A DNA stretch of 64,000 nucleotides from Bedellia somnulentella (lineage: Eukaryota > Arthropoda > Insecta > Lepidoptera > Bedelliidae). The notes beneath the pieces were generated by a model, which did no database searches, was not told the DNA's origin, and saw only the letters and a program-made list of their open reading frames with translations. The stretch spans positions 16,697,213 to 16,761,212 of the forward strand of contig OY755183.1 in the NCBI GenBank assembly GCA_963576735.1, read 5' to 3'. Made by a program: the position numbers and the translations under genes. This document shows positions 52,302 to 62,219 of this stretch, piece by piece; within the stretch, counting starts at the first letter, position 1, and every line of letters begins with the position of its first letter.

Positions 52302-52844
52302 CTGAAATGTTTAAAATATCCGAAACGTAAACTATTCTTCATAGATGTCATAAGCAAGTAGCAAAGTATATTAATGTATTCAGACGTTTACGTTAATAAT
52401 CTTACTCAAATAAACATAAATTAAAATAAAATGAAGTTCATGAACTTTTCAACAGTGATAATAATGACTCATAATGATCCAGCAAGATAAATAGAAAAAA
52501 ACGGTAATGATAATAATTAGAAAAGCAGGTAAATATAAAAACAATTCGGTAACAAGAAAACAATTCAGTCACCATACTTAGCTAACAAATTACTTGGCAA
52601 TAAAATGTACCTACAATATTTTTAGTATTAGTTACTAGTTGTTGCAATTATAGCCTTTCAAATAAAATTAGTATCGTTATGTAATTCAACTACTAGTATT
52701 TATACATTCATTTTCTTAAGTAGCTTATTATTTGAACAAGTAATCGTCAACTATGATGAATAAAATAGGTCTACAGAAATAATATATTCATATATATTCG
52801 GCGTGCTTGTTCATGTTTATGTTATATTCATACACACTCTCTCT
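52302..52844. other. AT-rich stretch, no gene seen
   Basis: No exon with plausible splice sites was found between the candidate exon and the satellite. Confidence 0.4.
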
Positions 52845-55422
52845 ACCCGTCATTGCATTGCATTAAATAAATAAGTAGCGAGGGAAGCGTACCCATCACT
52901 AGATTGTATTAAATAAATAAGAAGCGAGGGAAACGTACCGATCACTAGATTATATTAAATAAATAAGTAGCGAAGGAAACGTACCAGTCACTACATTGTA
53001 TAAAATAAATGAGAAGCGAGGGAAACGTACCCATCACTAGAATATATTAAATAAATAAGTAGCGAAGGAAACGTACCAGTCACTACATTGTATAAAATAA
53101 ATGAGAAGCGAGGGAAACGTACCCATCACTAGATTATATTAAATAAATAACTAGCGAAGGAAACGTACCAGTCACTACATTGTATAAAATAAATGAGAAG
53201 CGAGGGAAACGTACCCATCACTAGATTATATTAAATAAATAAGTAGCGAAGGAAACGTACCAGTCACTACATTGTATAAAATAAATGAGAAGCGAGGGAA
53301 ACGTACCCATCACTAGATTATATTAAATAAATAAGTAGCGAAGGAAACGTACCAGTCACTACATTGTATAAAATAAATGAGAAGCGAGGGAAACGTACCC
53401 GTCACTAGAATATATTAAATAAATAAGTAGCGAAGGAAACGTACCAGTCACTACATTGTATAAAATAAATGAGAAGCGAGGGAAACGTACCCATCACTAG
53501 ATTATATTAAATAAATAAGTAGCGAAGGAAACGTACCAGTCACTACATTGTATAAAATAAATAAGAAGCGAGGGAAACGTACCCATCACTAGAATATATT
53601 AAATAAATAAGTAGCGAAGGAAACGTACCAGTCACTACATTGTATAAAATAAATGAGAAGCGAGGGAAACGTACCCATCACTAGAATATATTAAATAAAT
53701 AAGTAGCGAAGGAAACGTACCAGTCACTACATTGTATAAAATAAATGAGAAGCGAGGGAAACGTACCCATCACTAGATTATATTAAATAAATAAGTAGCG
53801 AAGGAAACGTACCAGTCACTACATTGTATAAAATAAATGAGAAGCGAGGGAAACGTACCCATCACTAGAATATATTAAATAAATAAGTAGCGAAGGAAAC
53901 GTACCAGTCACTACATTGTATAAAATAAATGAGAAGCGAGGGAAACGTACCCATCACTAGATTATATTAAATAAATAAGTAGCGAAGGAAACGTACCAGT
54001 CACTACATTGTATAAAATAAATGAGAAGCGAGGGAAACGTACCCATCACTAGATTATATTAAATAAATAAGTAGCGAAGGAAACGTACCAGTCACTACAT
54101 TGTATAAAATAAATGAGAAGCGAGGGAAACGTACCCATCACTAGATTATATTAAATAAATAAGTAGCGAAGGAAACGTACCAGTCACTACATTGTATAAA
54201 ATAAATGAGAAGCGAGGGAAACGTACCCATCACTAGATTATATTAAATAAATAAGTAGCGAAGGAAACGTACCAGTCACTACATTGTATAAAATAAATGA
54301 GAAGCGAGGGAAACGTACCCATCACTAGATTATATTAAATAAATAAGTAGCGAAGGAAACGTACCAGTCACTACATTGTATAAAATAAATAAGAAGCGAG
54401 GGAAACGTACCCATCACTAGAATATATTAAATAAATAAGTAGCGAAGGAAACGTACCAGTCACTACATTGTATAAAATAAATGAGAAGCGAGGGAAACGT
54501 ACCCATCACTAGATTATATTAAATAAATAAGTAGCGAAGGAAACGTACCAGTCACTACATTGTATAAAATAAATGAGAAGCGAGGGAAACGTACCCATCA
54601 CTAGATTATATTAAATAAATAAGTAGCGAAGGAAACGTACCAGTCACTACATTGTATAAAATAAATGAGAAGCGAGGGAAACGTACCCATCACTAGATTA
54701 TATTAAATAAATAAGTAGCGAAGGAAACGTACCAGTCACTACATTGTATAAAATAAATGAGAAGCGAGGGAAACGTACCCATCACTAGATTATATTAAAT
54801 AAATAAGTAGCGAAGGAAACGTACCAGTCACTACATTGTATAAAATAAATGAGAAGCGAGGGAAACGTACCCATCACTAGATTATATTAAATAAATAAGT
54901 AGCGAAGGAAACGTACCAGTCACTACATTGTATAAAATAAATGAGAAGCGAGGGAAACGTACCCATCACTAGATTATATTAAATAAATAACTAGCGAAGG
55001 AAACGTACCAGTCACTACATTGTATAAAATAAATGAGAAGCGAGGGAAACGTACCCATCACTAGATTATATTAAATAAATAAGTAGCGAAGGAAACGTAC
55101 CAGTCACTACATTGTATAAAATAAATGAGAAGCGAGGGAAACGTACCCATCACTAGAATATATTAAATAAATAAGTAGCGAAGGAAACGTACCAGTCACT
55201 ACATTGTATAAAATAAATGAGAAGCGAGGGAAACGTACCCATCACTAGATTATATTAAATAAATAAGTAGCGAAGGAAACGTACCAGTCACTACATTGTA
55301 TAAAATAAATGAGAAGCGAGGGAAACGTACCCATCACTAGATTATATTAAATAAATAAGTAGCGAAGGAAACGTACCAGTCACTACATTGTATAAAATAA
55401 ATAAGAAGCGAGGGAAACGTAC
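52845..55422. repeat. Satellite array of 46-bp monomers in 92-bp dimers
   Basis: About 56 monomers. Type A starts AGATTATATTAAATAAATAA and continues with GTAGCGAAGGAAACGTACCAGTCACT; type B starts ACATTGTATAAAATAAATGA and continues with GAAGCGAGGGAAACGTACCCATCACT. A and B alternate strictly from about 52945 on, giving a 92-bp repeat (measured 53035 to 53127). The first two or three monomers at the left edge are mixed types, as at the edges of many satellites. Few variants recur (AGAATATA for AGATTATA, ACTAGCG for AGTAGCG). The array is cut at the right by the provirus LTR. Confidence 0.95.
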
Positions 55423-55732
55423 TGTTAGGCGGCCGACCCTGTTAGTCTTTTTAAAAAAAACTACAAAATACACCCTAAAATTTATTAAAGGAAAAAACAC
55501 CAATATTCTCACAACACGAAACAAAGTACTGATTTCCTAAGTTGATAGGCGTTAAAGCCAAGATGCGCGTCTCGCGAGGTCCAGAATCTAACTGACTGTA
55601 AATAATGAATTAATTTAAAACAATAACTATTATTCAAAGAAATGCTGACTTTCAATAATATACTAAGGAAAATTACTAGTGTGACTGAGATGCTGATTGA
55701 GCTCTAAGTACATAGAAATAAGGGTTATAACA
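55423..55732 (-). repeat. 3' LTR
   Basis: 310 bp bounded by the short inverted repeat TGTTA/TAACA. On the coding strand it begins TGTTATAACCC and ends GGCCGCCTAACA. It joins the satellite directly at 55422. Confidence 0.92.
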
Positions 55733-55745
55733 GCTCCCCCTTTTT
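55733..55745 (-). other. Polypurine tract
   Basis: Coding-strand AAAAAGGGGGAGC immediately before the 3' LTR, the expected plus-strand primer of Ty3/gypsy elements. Confidence 0.8.
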
Positions 55746-55966
55746 GACGAAGCTTTATCCTTGAAAGGTGAAGCGGAGTTACTAAAATATCGAATCAACT
55801 TTAGAAATCAGTTTAACATAAATCGAAATAGTACATGACAGAAATAATAAACACATGACATTTAAAATTAGTTTCTAAGTAATAAAAATTAATAAAATCT
55901 TAACATAAAATAAATTTTATTGAATTAGTCGTAACACATGAAATATTTGACAATACACATTAAGCA

Positions 55967-57868
55967 TTAAAAGTTGAGATTTCTATTTGAAGACATGTAA
56001 TGTTTAGAAGGGGCTGGTAGAGACTTTAAAGATTTATTATCATCATCGGATGAGGATACTTCGAACATTTCTATATTGTTTGAAACAGAGGATTTGTTCT
56101 TTACAGATTTCTTGTTATGACATTGATTGAATATTTGTATACAACATTGAGATTTTGAATTACGATTGGTTTTAAAACATTTATATATTCTGTAGCTTAA
56201 ATACAACATAATAGTGAATACACCGATATAAGTTGCAAAGGAATAATAAGAGCTATATTTTATAAAATGTGATTCCTTTTCCATATTATTAATTTCATTC
56301 TCTAAGTTATCCAAATCATGTGAAGCGTATTTCAAGGAATCTAAGTCTATTTTCGTCAAACTGATCGGTGTTAAAAATGATAAAGAATGATTAAATTTTT
56401 CTTTCTTACAACATTCATCATTTGTAATGTCGAAATTAACATTTAAAGGAGAGTTTATTAAGTATGAGTAACTATTACTTGGTAACAATTGAATCGTTTT
56501 AGAAAAACCAATACATTCTTCAGTTAATTTAACTGTGCCGGTTCCAACAATGGAATAATCAACAATATTGTCATTACATTTTACAGTTAGCTTATTTGGG
56601 ATGGATTGAACATATATCCATTTATTATTAAGTAGTCGCTGCCAAATATCGACATCACCATAAATTAAATTAGACTTACAGAGAGTAGGCAGAGACATAA
56701 TGATTTCTGTTAAAAGTTTTGATTCGCAAGTAGGATTAGTTATGGTTGAAAATATTGATATTAATTCACATATAGAGTAGTTGTTGTTTATAATTTTACA
56801 CTTGTCTAGACTGTCTAACATAGCATAATACAATCTGTTATCGCTCAGTGCGACATAGTTATTAGAAGGTTGAATCAAAGCAAAAGTTGACGATGTCTTA
56901 TCTTGATGAGGTGTAGGCAGAGGAATGTTTTTGTAAACAATGAACTTGTCGTTCGTTATTAACGGAACTCGCAAAATAAAAACAATCTTATTATTAAAAT
57001 AATATGAACTTAATGTAGACACATCTATTAAGGAGTGGATAGAGTTGATATTTAACTGAACTGGGAATTCCGAATTCTTACTTAATTGATTACTATTCCT
57101 AACTAATTCTTTGTATAAATTTAAAGGACTTATTACGCTAGGATGTAAAATATTAAGCTTAGAAAATAAAATAGCATTAAGAGTAGTGTCTAACAAATTA
57201 GATATAGATAATAAAGAACCTTCTATAATATTTAGTAAACTATTAATCCTAGTTATATAATAAAACATATCATCTAATTTTGTCACTTGGGATATCACCT
57301 CGTTTAGGTGGTCAATCTGCGCGTTTAATTTTATTTCATTTTGGTTAAGCTTATAAATAGAGGAGTTAAAATTATTAATTGTAGACTGAATTATATGTAT
57401 GTTATCTTTCATTAGATGGAACAATTCGGATTCGCTCTTTTTGCAGGATTCGATCGCTGCATCGTACTTTCTCGCATCATCGGCGTCTAAAGTGCCAAAA
57501 AAGAATTTTAAGATCTCGCCACCGAATTCGAGAGATCTTTTAAATCTATGTGTTGAGTTGTCGTTTAATATAATATGAGATAAGGGTTGCAATTTAAGAT
57601 AACTAGTTTGTAATAATATTTCGTTTGGGTTTAAAACGTCTTTACAATTAATTAATTCATGTGATTCTATTTTATTACATAAGTTTTCAGTATTTAGTAA
57701 TAGCTTTTCGATATTGTTGAGATACGGTTCAAGAGAAATTATATCTATGTGAGTAATTATCTTCCAATAATTGTTATAAAAACGTATGTTAGTAATAGGT
57801 TCAAAGTATATTCCGGGACTGTGGATAATTGGCGTTATCTTGGAATCTGCGTGGCATTTGTAGCACAA
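55967..57868 (-). CDS. env: Envelope (fusion-type) protein of the provirus
   Basis: Open frame of 633 codons with no break. An R-x-x-R-type cleavage site (RFKR) near residue 110 is followed by an FGG..FGTLD segment, characteristic of insect errantivirus envelopes related to baculovirus F proteins. A hydrophobic segment near residues 540-565 is the likely membrane anchor, with a short cytoplasmic tail. In the family the protein is a membrane fusion glycoprotein. The frame has no ATG at its beginning (first in-frame Met is about 150 codons in). It is open upstream to a strong acceptor TTTATTTACAG ending at 57873, so it is probably made from a spliced RNA that supplies the start and signal peptide, as known for gypsy. 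It begins 32 bases after the pol stop. Confidence 0.85.
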   Translation of the reverse strand: MCYKCHADSKITPIIHSPGIYFEPITNIRFYNNYWKIITHIDIISLEPYLNNIEKLLLNTENLCNKIESHELINCKDVLNPNEILLQTSYLKLQPLSHIILNDNSTHRFKRSLEFGGEILKFFFGTLDADDARKYDAAIESCKKSESELFHLMKDNIHIIQSTINNFNSSIYKLNQNEIKLNAQIDHLNEVISQVTKLDDMFYYITRINSLLNIIEGSLLSISNLLDTTLNAILFSKLNILHPSVISPLNLYKELVRNSNQLSKNSEFPVQLNINSIHSLIDVSTLSSYYFNNKIVFILRVPLITNDKFIVYKNIPLPTPHQDKTSSTFALIQPSNNYVALSDNRLYYAMLDSLDKCKIINNNYSICELISIFSTITNPTCESKLLTEIIMSLPTLCKSNLIYGDVDIWQRLLNNKWIYVQSIPNKLTVKCNDNIVDYSIVGTGTVKLTEECIGFSKTIQLLPSNSYSYLINSPLNVNFDITNDECCKKEKFNHSLSFLTPISLTKIDLDSLKYASHDLDNLENEINNMEKESHFIKYSSYYSFATYIGVFTIMLYLSYRIYKCFKTNRNSKSQCCIQIFNQCHNKKSVKNKSSVSNNIEMFEVSSSDDDNKSLKSLPAPSKHYMSSNRNLNF

Positions 57869-57872
57869 TGCT

Positions 57873-57884
57873 CTGTAAATAAAT
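57873..57884 (-). promoter_or_regulatory. Candidate env splice acceptor
   Basis: TTTATTTACAG on the coding strand, right at the start of the env frame and just after the pol stop. A matching donor was not settled: GACGGTAAGC at about 63586-63577 in the leader looks like a good donor, but no ATG precedes it. Confidence 0.5.
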
Positions 57885-57899
57885 ATAATAATTCTTGAG

Positions 57900-60800
57900 T
57901 TATAATGTGGCAGGTTTAATTTGGTTCGTATGGTATTTAACGGCTTTACAACCTATCTGTAACGTGACATTATGTTTATTGTGGATTTTAATTATTTTGT
58001 AAGGGCCTTTCCAAATAGGAGCTAGGGCTTTACGCTGTTTGTGGTGATGTTTCAGGTAGACCATATCACCTGTTTTATAATTGGTTTCATGCGAACTAAT
58101 ATCGTAATATCGTTTAGATATTTCTTTCTTAGTTAAAATATTTTGGATAGCTTTCTCGCGGCTGAACCGCATTCTATATTGAAGAGCGCGTATGTATTCA
58201 TCGTATGTAGTGTTATTATTAGTTTCATATAAGGAATTAGGGATCTGGGGTTTATAACCATACAAAAGTTCGTAAGGGGTAAACTCAGTTGTACAATGTG
58301 GTGTAGTATTATAAGATAAGATAGCTGTAAATAAATAGCAATGCCAGTCGTTTTGGTTTTCGTTTACAAAAGCTTTTAAATATTCTTTCAAGGTAGCATG
58401 TGAGCGTTCAAGCGCTCCATTGGTTTGGGGGTGATAGGGAGTAGTGAAAAGAGATTTAATTTTTAATATTTCCATTAGTTGTTTGAATAATTCAGAGGTG
58501 AAGCATGTACCTAAATCAGTGAGTATAGTTTTGGGGAATCCGAAAAGAGACATGAAATGAACTAAGTTACGAGCTATCTCGTTACTAGTTGAAGTTACCA
58601 TGGGGTAGGCAGAGGTGAACTTTGTTAGATCATCCTGTAGGGTTAATATGAACTTAAATTGTTGAAAACCTGCTTCGGGTAAGGGGCCTACTATGTCGAG
58701 AGCTAGACGTTCAAATGGTCTAGTGGAAGTTGAGGTTATCTCCATCGGAGCTTTATTGGACAGTCTTAATGGTTTATTTATTTGACATAATTTACACTTC
58801 TTTACGTAATCTTCAATGTCGGAACGCATACCTTTCCAATAGTATGCAGCTTTTATTCTATTATACATTCTTTTAGAACCCGGGTGACCCGCAATAACAG
58901 AGTCGTGGTTCTCTTTTAAAATTTTAGGTATTTCTACGGGAGTTGGATAAATCATTTGATTTTTGTATATATGGACTTTTAGGTTCGAATCATGGAAAAC
59001 ATGAGATATCATGTTATAAATTTTAATATAAGGTAACTTAGAAAAAGGGTCAGAAAAATCTGAAAGAGCTATATCGGTTAAATCTGTATGGTCTCTTAAT
59101 ATAGTATCTCTTAATAAAATTAGTAAATTGTAAATATCCTTAAATTTAGTTTCTTCATAATGGTGTACCTTCGTGTATAAAAAATAGTATAATTTATTCT
59201 TATCGCTAATCAATTGTATTGTATAAGGTTCTCGCTCGGAGTGGAGCAATTCTGCTGAGTTACTTAGTTGAGATAATATTTCTTCAGAGTTGGGCATAGA
59301 ATAGTCGAAGTCTAAAGAGATAGGACAAGCGATTAATTTTAACTTACTTAAATGTAAACTTTCTAAATGTTCTTCTATAATAGTGTTTGGGGTTGGCAGA
59401 GATTTAGTAAATTGATCCTTAAAGTATTTTTCGTAACTAGAATTAAGTAAATTATTATGATGAATAGCATTAACGGGGCAACGGGATAGTGCATCGGCAT
59501 TAGAGTTAAGACGGCCTTGTTTGTATACTATTTCGTAGTCGTATTCTTCTAATTTGAGACGCCAACGAATAAGTCGGCTTCCAGGATCCTTAACATTGAA
59601 GAGCCAAACTAAAGGGCGATGGTCGGTTACGATTTTAAATTTTCGGCCAAAAAGATAGGGTCGGAAAGTTTTTACGGCGAATATAATCGCAAGAAGTTCT
59701 TTTTCTGTGGTGCAGTAATTACCTTCGGGTTTGTTCAAGGTCCGTGAAGCATATGCTATCGGTTTATCTTTGCCTATTTCACCTTGGGATAGCACTGCAC
59801 CTATAGCATAATTAGAGGCGTCGGTAGTGACGATAAAAGGTTGAGAGAAATCGGGATATTGAAGCAAAGGAGCTGAAGTGAGTTTATCTTTTAAACTTTG
59901 GAAGGCATATTCTTGATCTTGAGCCCATATGAATGGAGCATCTTTCTTTAAAAGAGAAGTTAGAGGTTTAGTAATCTTTGAAAAGTCTTGAATGAAGCGT
60001 CGATAGTATCCGACGAGACCAAGGAATGATTTTATATTTTTAGTGTCTTGTGGTATAGGAAATTCGGAAACGGCCTTGACTTTTTCGGGATTAGGAGAAA
60101 CACCTTTATCGGTGATAATATGGCCTAAATACGCGACTTCGCGTCGGAGAAATTCGCACTTGTCGGGCTGCAATTTAAGGTTGAATTTTCGGAGTCTTTC
60201 AAAGACGAGTTGAAGTTTAGATATGTGCGAATGAAGGTCGTGGGAGTAGATAATACAGTCATCCAAATAAATATAGCAATGTAGGCCTTGAAGGCCGGAA
60301 AGGACGGTATTCATGAGCCTTTGGAAAGTTACAGGAGCGTTTTTCAATCCAAACGGCATCCTGGTAAATTCGTAATGACCGGAGACTTCGGAATTGGTGC
60401 TAACGGTGAATCCGGTTTTTTGTGCATCTCCAGGGCACATCTTTAATTGCCAAAATCCGCTCACTAAATCTAGCGTTGTAAAATACTTGGAGTGTCCCAA
60501 TTGGTCTAAAATATCGGTGATTAATGGTAAGGGATAACTCTCGGAAACGGTGATATCATTGAGACGGCGGTAGTCGATGACTATCCTCCATTTCTTTTTA
60601 CCGGAGGCATCTATTTTTTTAGGAACTACCCATATCGGTGCGCTCCAGGGTGAATTAGAGGGTTTTATAATATTTTGGTCAAGCATTTTCCTTATTTGAC
60701 TATCGACTTCACCTTTATGACAGTCAGGAAATCTATATGACTTGACATGGATTGGAGGTGCGTCTCCAGTATTAATCTTATGTTCTATCGCACTGGTAAA

Positions 60801-62219
60801 TGATAAAGGTTCACCCTCTAGGTGAAATATGTCTGAGTATTGAGAGCAGCATTCCAATAAAGATTGTTTTTCTTCAGAGTTTAAATGAGAACAACGAATA
60901 AGTTTTAGAACAGAGTCAGTGCGATTAATTTTAGGGGAATAGGTGCAACTAGTATTATAAATCTTACAAGAGTCAATAAGTTCAAAAGGTGTTATCTGCA
61001 CTGCATAGTCTTTGATTTCAATGTTCGAGTTAGTAGTATTCAAAACAGTAATGTTAGCTTTCTTATTAGGTTTGATTGAGACAATGCAATTTGCGACATA
61101 AACACCATCGCATAAGGTATGATCTAAGACTAATGCTTCATTGTTTTGACTAAGTTCTGGCGAGTAATTTGAGATAGTGCACTCGATAACAGCTTCCGAT
61201 CGGGCTGGAATAATATATGTAGGTTTCGTATACACTATGGGAATGGAATGTTTGTTTATAGAAAGAGACATGTTAGAATAATCGATGTTTGCTTTAAAGT
61301 GGCTGAGAAGATCACTACCTATTATACCATCGTAGTGGTCAAGATTTATGTCATCATTTGTCACATGAAATTTATAATTTAAGCTATCATTATTTAATAT
61401 TATATCCATTTGGAATGTCCCTAAAGTGGTAATGAGGTTATCGGAGGTAGTAATACCTTTTATTCTTATAATTTCTCTGGAAAATTGTGGGTTAATGTCT
61501 AAACTCGACCTTTTTACGAGAGTGATGGTAGAGCCAGTGTCTATTAGAAAACATAAAGGTTTCGTACTGAAATTAGAATTCAAATAAGTATGTGGTAAAG
61601 AGACCTTTTTATTATAATTAATATTTGTTTCGTATATAGGTAAATTTTCGTCATGTAAATGGTTTTGTAAATTTATATTTTGCTTAAGAGTGGGCAGAGA
61701 AATAGTATTTTTGTCATAAGTTATAGAATGCAGTGGATTTCCTTCTATGGGAATTATAGAACTCGTTGGAGAATCACAAGGTGAATGTAGTATAAGACTC
61801 CTATCGTGAGGAGATTTAGAACTCGTGAGGGAATCACGAGGTGGATTTAGTAAAAGACTCCTATCGTGAGGAGATGTAGAACTCGTGAGGGAATCACGAG
61901 GTGGATTTAGTAAAGGACTCCTATCGTGAGGAGATGCAGAACTCGTGAGGGAATCACGAGGTGGATTTAGTAAAGGACTCCTATCGTGAGGAGATGCAGA
62001 ACTCGTGAGGGAATCACGAGGTGGATTTAGTAAAGGACTCCTATCGTGAGGAGATGCAGAACTCGTGAGGGAATCACGAGGTGGATTTAGTAAAGGACTC
62101 CTATCGTGAGGAGATGCAGAACTCGTGAGGGAATCACGAGGTGGATTTAGTAAAGATTTAGTAGTGGTAGTAGTGCCATTTAAAACTGGCGATTCCAATC
62201 GGCACTTAATCGGAATCAT
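57900..62219 (-). CDS. pol: Pol polyprotein: protease, RT, RNase H, integrase
   Basis: 1439 codons. The N-terminal part has about six 20-residue repeats (LLNPPRDSLTSSASPHDRSP type). The aspartic protease is at about 225 (FLIDTGSTITLV). Reverse transcriptase: YRFPDCHKG, WRIVIDYRRLN, TRMPFGLKNAP and YLDDCIIYS near 650. RNase H begins at TTDASNYAIGAVL near 800. The integrase has its zinc-binding HHCC part near 1110-1145 (HPGS..KKCKLCQ) and DDE residues in ALDIVGP (about 1175), LTDLGTCF (about 1233) and GALERSH (about 1267), close to 35 residues apart. The ATG overlaps the gag stop as ATGA, so translation may be by reinitiation or frameshift. All catalytic motifs are present. Confidence 0.93.
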   Translation of the reverse strand: MIPIKCRLESPVLNGTTTTTKSLLNPPRDSLTSSASPHDRSPLLNPPRDSLTSSASPHDRSPLLNPPRDSLTSSASPHDRSPLLNPPRDSLTSSASPHDRSPLLNPPRDSLTSSTSPHDRSLLLNPPRDSLTSSKSPHDRSLILHSPCDSPTSSIIPIEGNPLHSITYDKNTISLPTLKQNINLQNHLHDENLPIYETNINYNKKVSLPHTYLNSNFSTKPLCFLIDTGSTITLVKRSSLDINPQFSREIIRIKGITTSDNLITTLGTFQMDIILNNDSLNYKFHVTNDDINLDHYDGIIGSDLLSHFKANIDYSNMSLSINKHSIPIVYTKPTYIIPARSEAVIECTISNYSPELSQNNEALVLDHTLCDGVYVANCIVSIKPNKKANITVLNTTNSNIEIKDYAVQITPFELIDSCKIYNTSCTYSPKINRTDSVLKLIRCSHLNSEEKQSLLECCSQYSDIFHLEGEPLSFTSAIEHKINTGDAPPIHVKSYRFPDCHKGEVDSQIRKMLDQNIIKPSNSPWSAPIWVVPKKIDASGKKKWRIVIDYRRLNDITVSESYPLPLITDILDQLGHSKYFTTLDLVSGFWQLKMCPGDAQKTGFTVSTNSEVSGHYEFTRMPFGLKNAPVTFQRLMNTVLSGLQGLHCYIYLDDCIIYSHDLHSHISKLQLVFERLRKFNLKLQPDKCEFLRREVAYLGHIITDKGVSPNPEKVKAVSEFPIPQDTKNIKSFLGLVGYYRRFIQDFSKITKPLTSLLKKDAPFIWAQDQEYAFQSLKDKLTSAPLLQYPDFSQPFIVTTDASNYAIGAVLSQGEIGKDKPIAYASRTLNKPEGNYCTTEKELLAIIFAVKTFRPYLFGRKFKIVTDHRPLVWLFNVKDPGSRLIRWRLKLEEYDYEIVYKQGRLNSNADALSRCPVNAIHHNNLLNSSYEKYFKDQFTKSLPTPNTIIEEHLESLHLSKLKLIACPISLDFDYSMPNSEEILSQLSNSAELLHSEREPYTIQLISDKNKLYYFLYTKVHHYEETKFKDIYNLLILLRDTILRDHTDLTDIALSDFSDPFSKLPYIKIYNMISHVFHDSNLKVHIYKNQMIYPTPVEIPKILKENHDSVIAGHPGSKRMYNRIKAAYYWKGMRSDIEDYVKKCKLCQINKPLRLSNKAPMEITSTSTRPFERLALDIVGPLPEAGFQQFKFILTLQDDLTKFTSAYPMVTSTSNEIARNLVHFMSLFGFPKTILTDLGTCFTSELFKQLMEILKIKSLFTTPYHPQTNGALERSHATLKEYLKAFVNENQNDWHCYLFTAILSYNTTPHCTTEFTPYELLYGYKPQIPNSLYETNNNTTYDEYIRALQYRMRFSREKAIQNILTKKEISKRYYDISSHETNYKTGDMVYLKHHHKQRKALAPIWKGPYKIIKIHNKHNVTLQIGCKAVKYHTNQIKPATL
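61745..62160 (-). repeat. 60-bp coding minisatellite in pol
   Basis: About six and a half copies of a 60-bp unit (GAACTCGTGAGGGAATCACG on the + strand). They are identical or nearly so in the middle and more diverged toward the left (61750-61860). Each unit encodes 20 residues, so copy number changes keep the frame. Confidence 0.93.

Noticed and set aside
52845..55422. CRISPR-like regular repeats
   Set aside because: Monomers are contiguous with no unique spacers and the context is a eukaryotic nuclear genome; it is a satellite.
57866..57868. TTG as the start codon of env
   Set aside because: A eukaryotic element would hardly use it; the frame is open upstream to a splice acceptor, so the start is probably on another exon.
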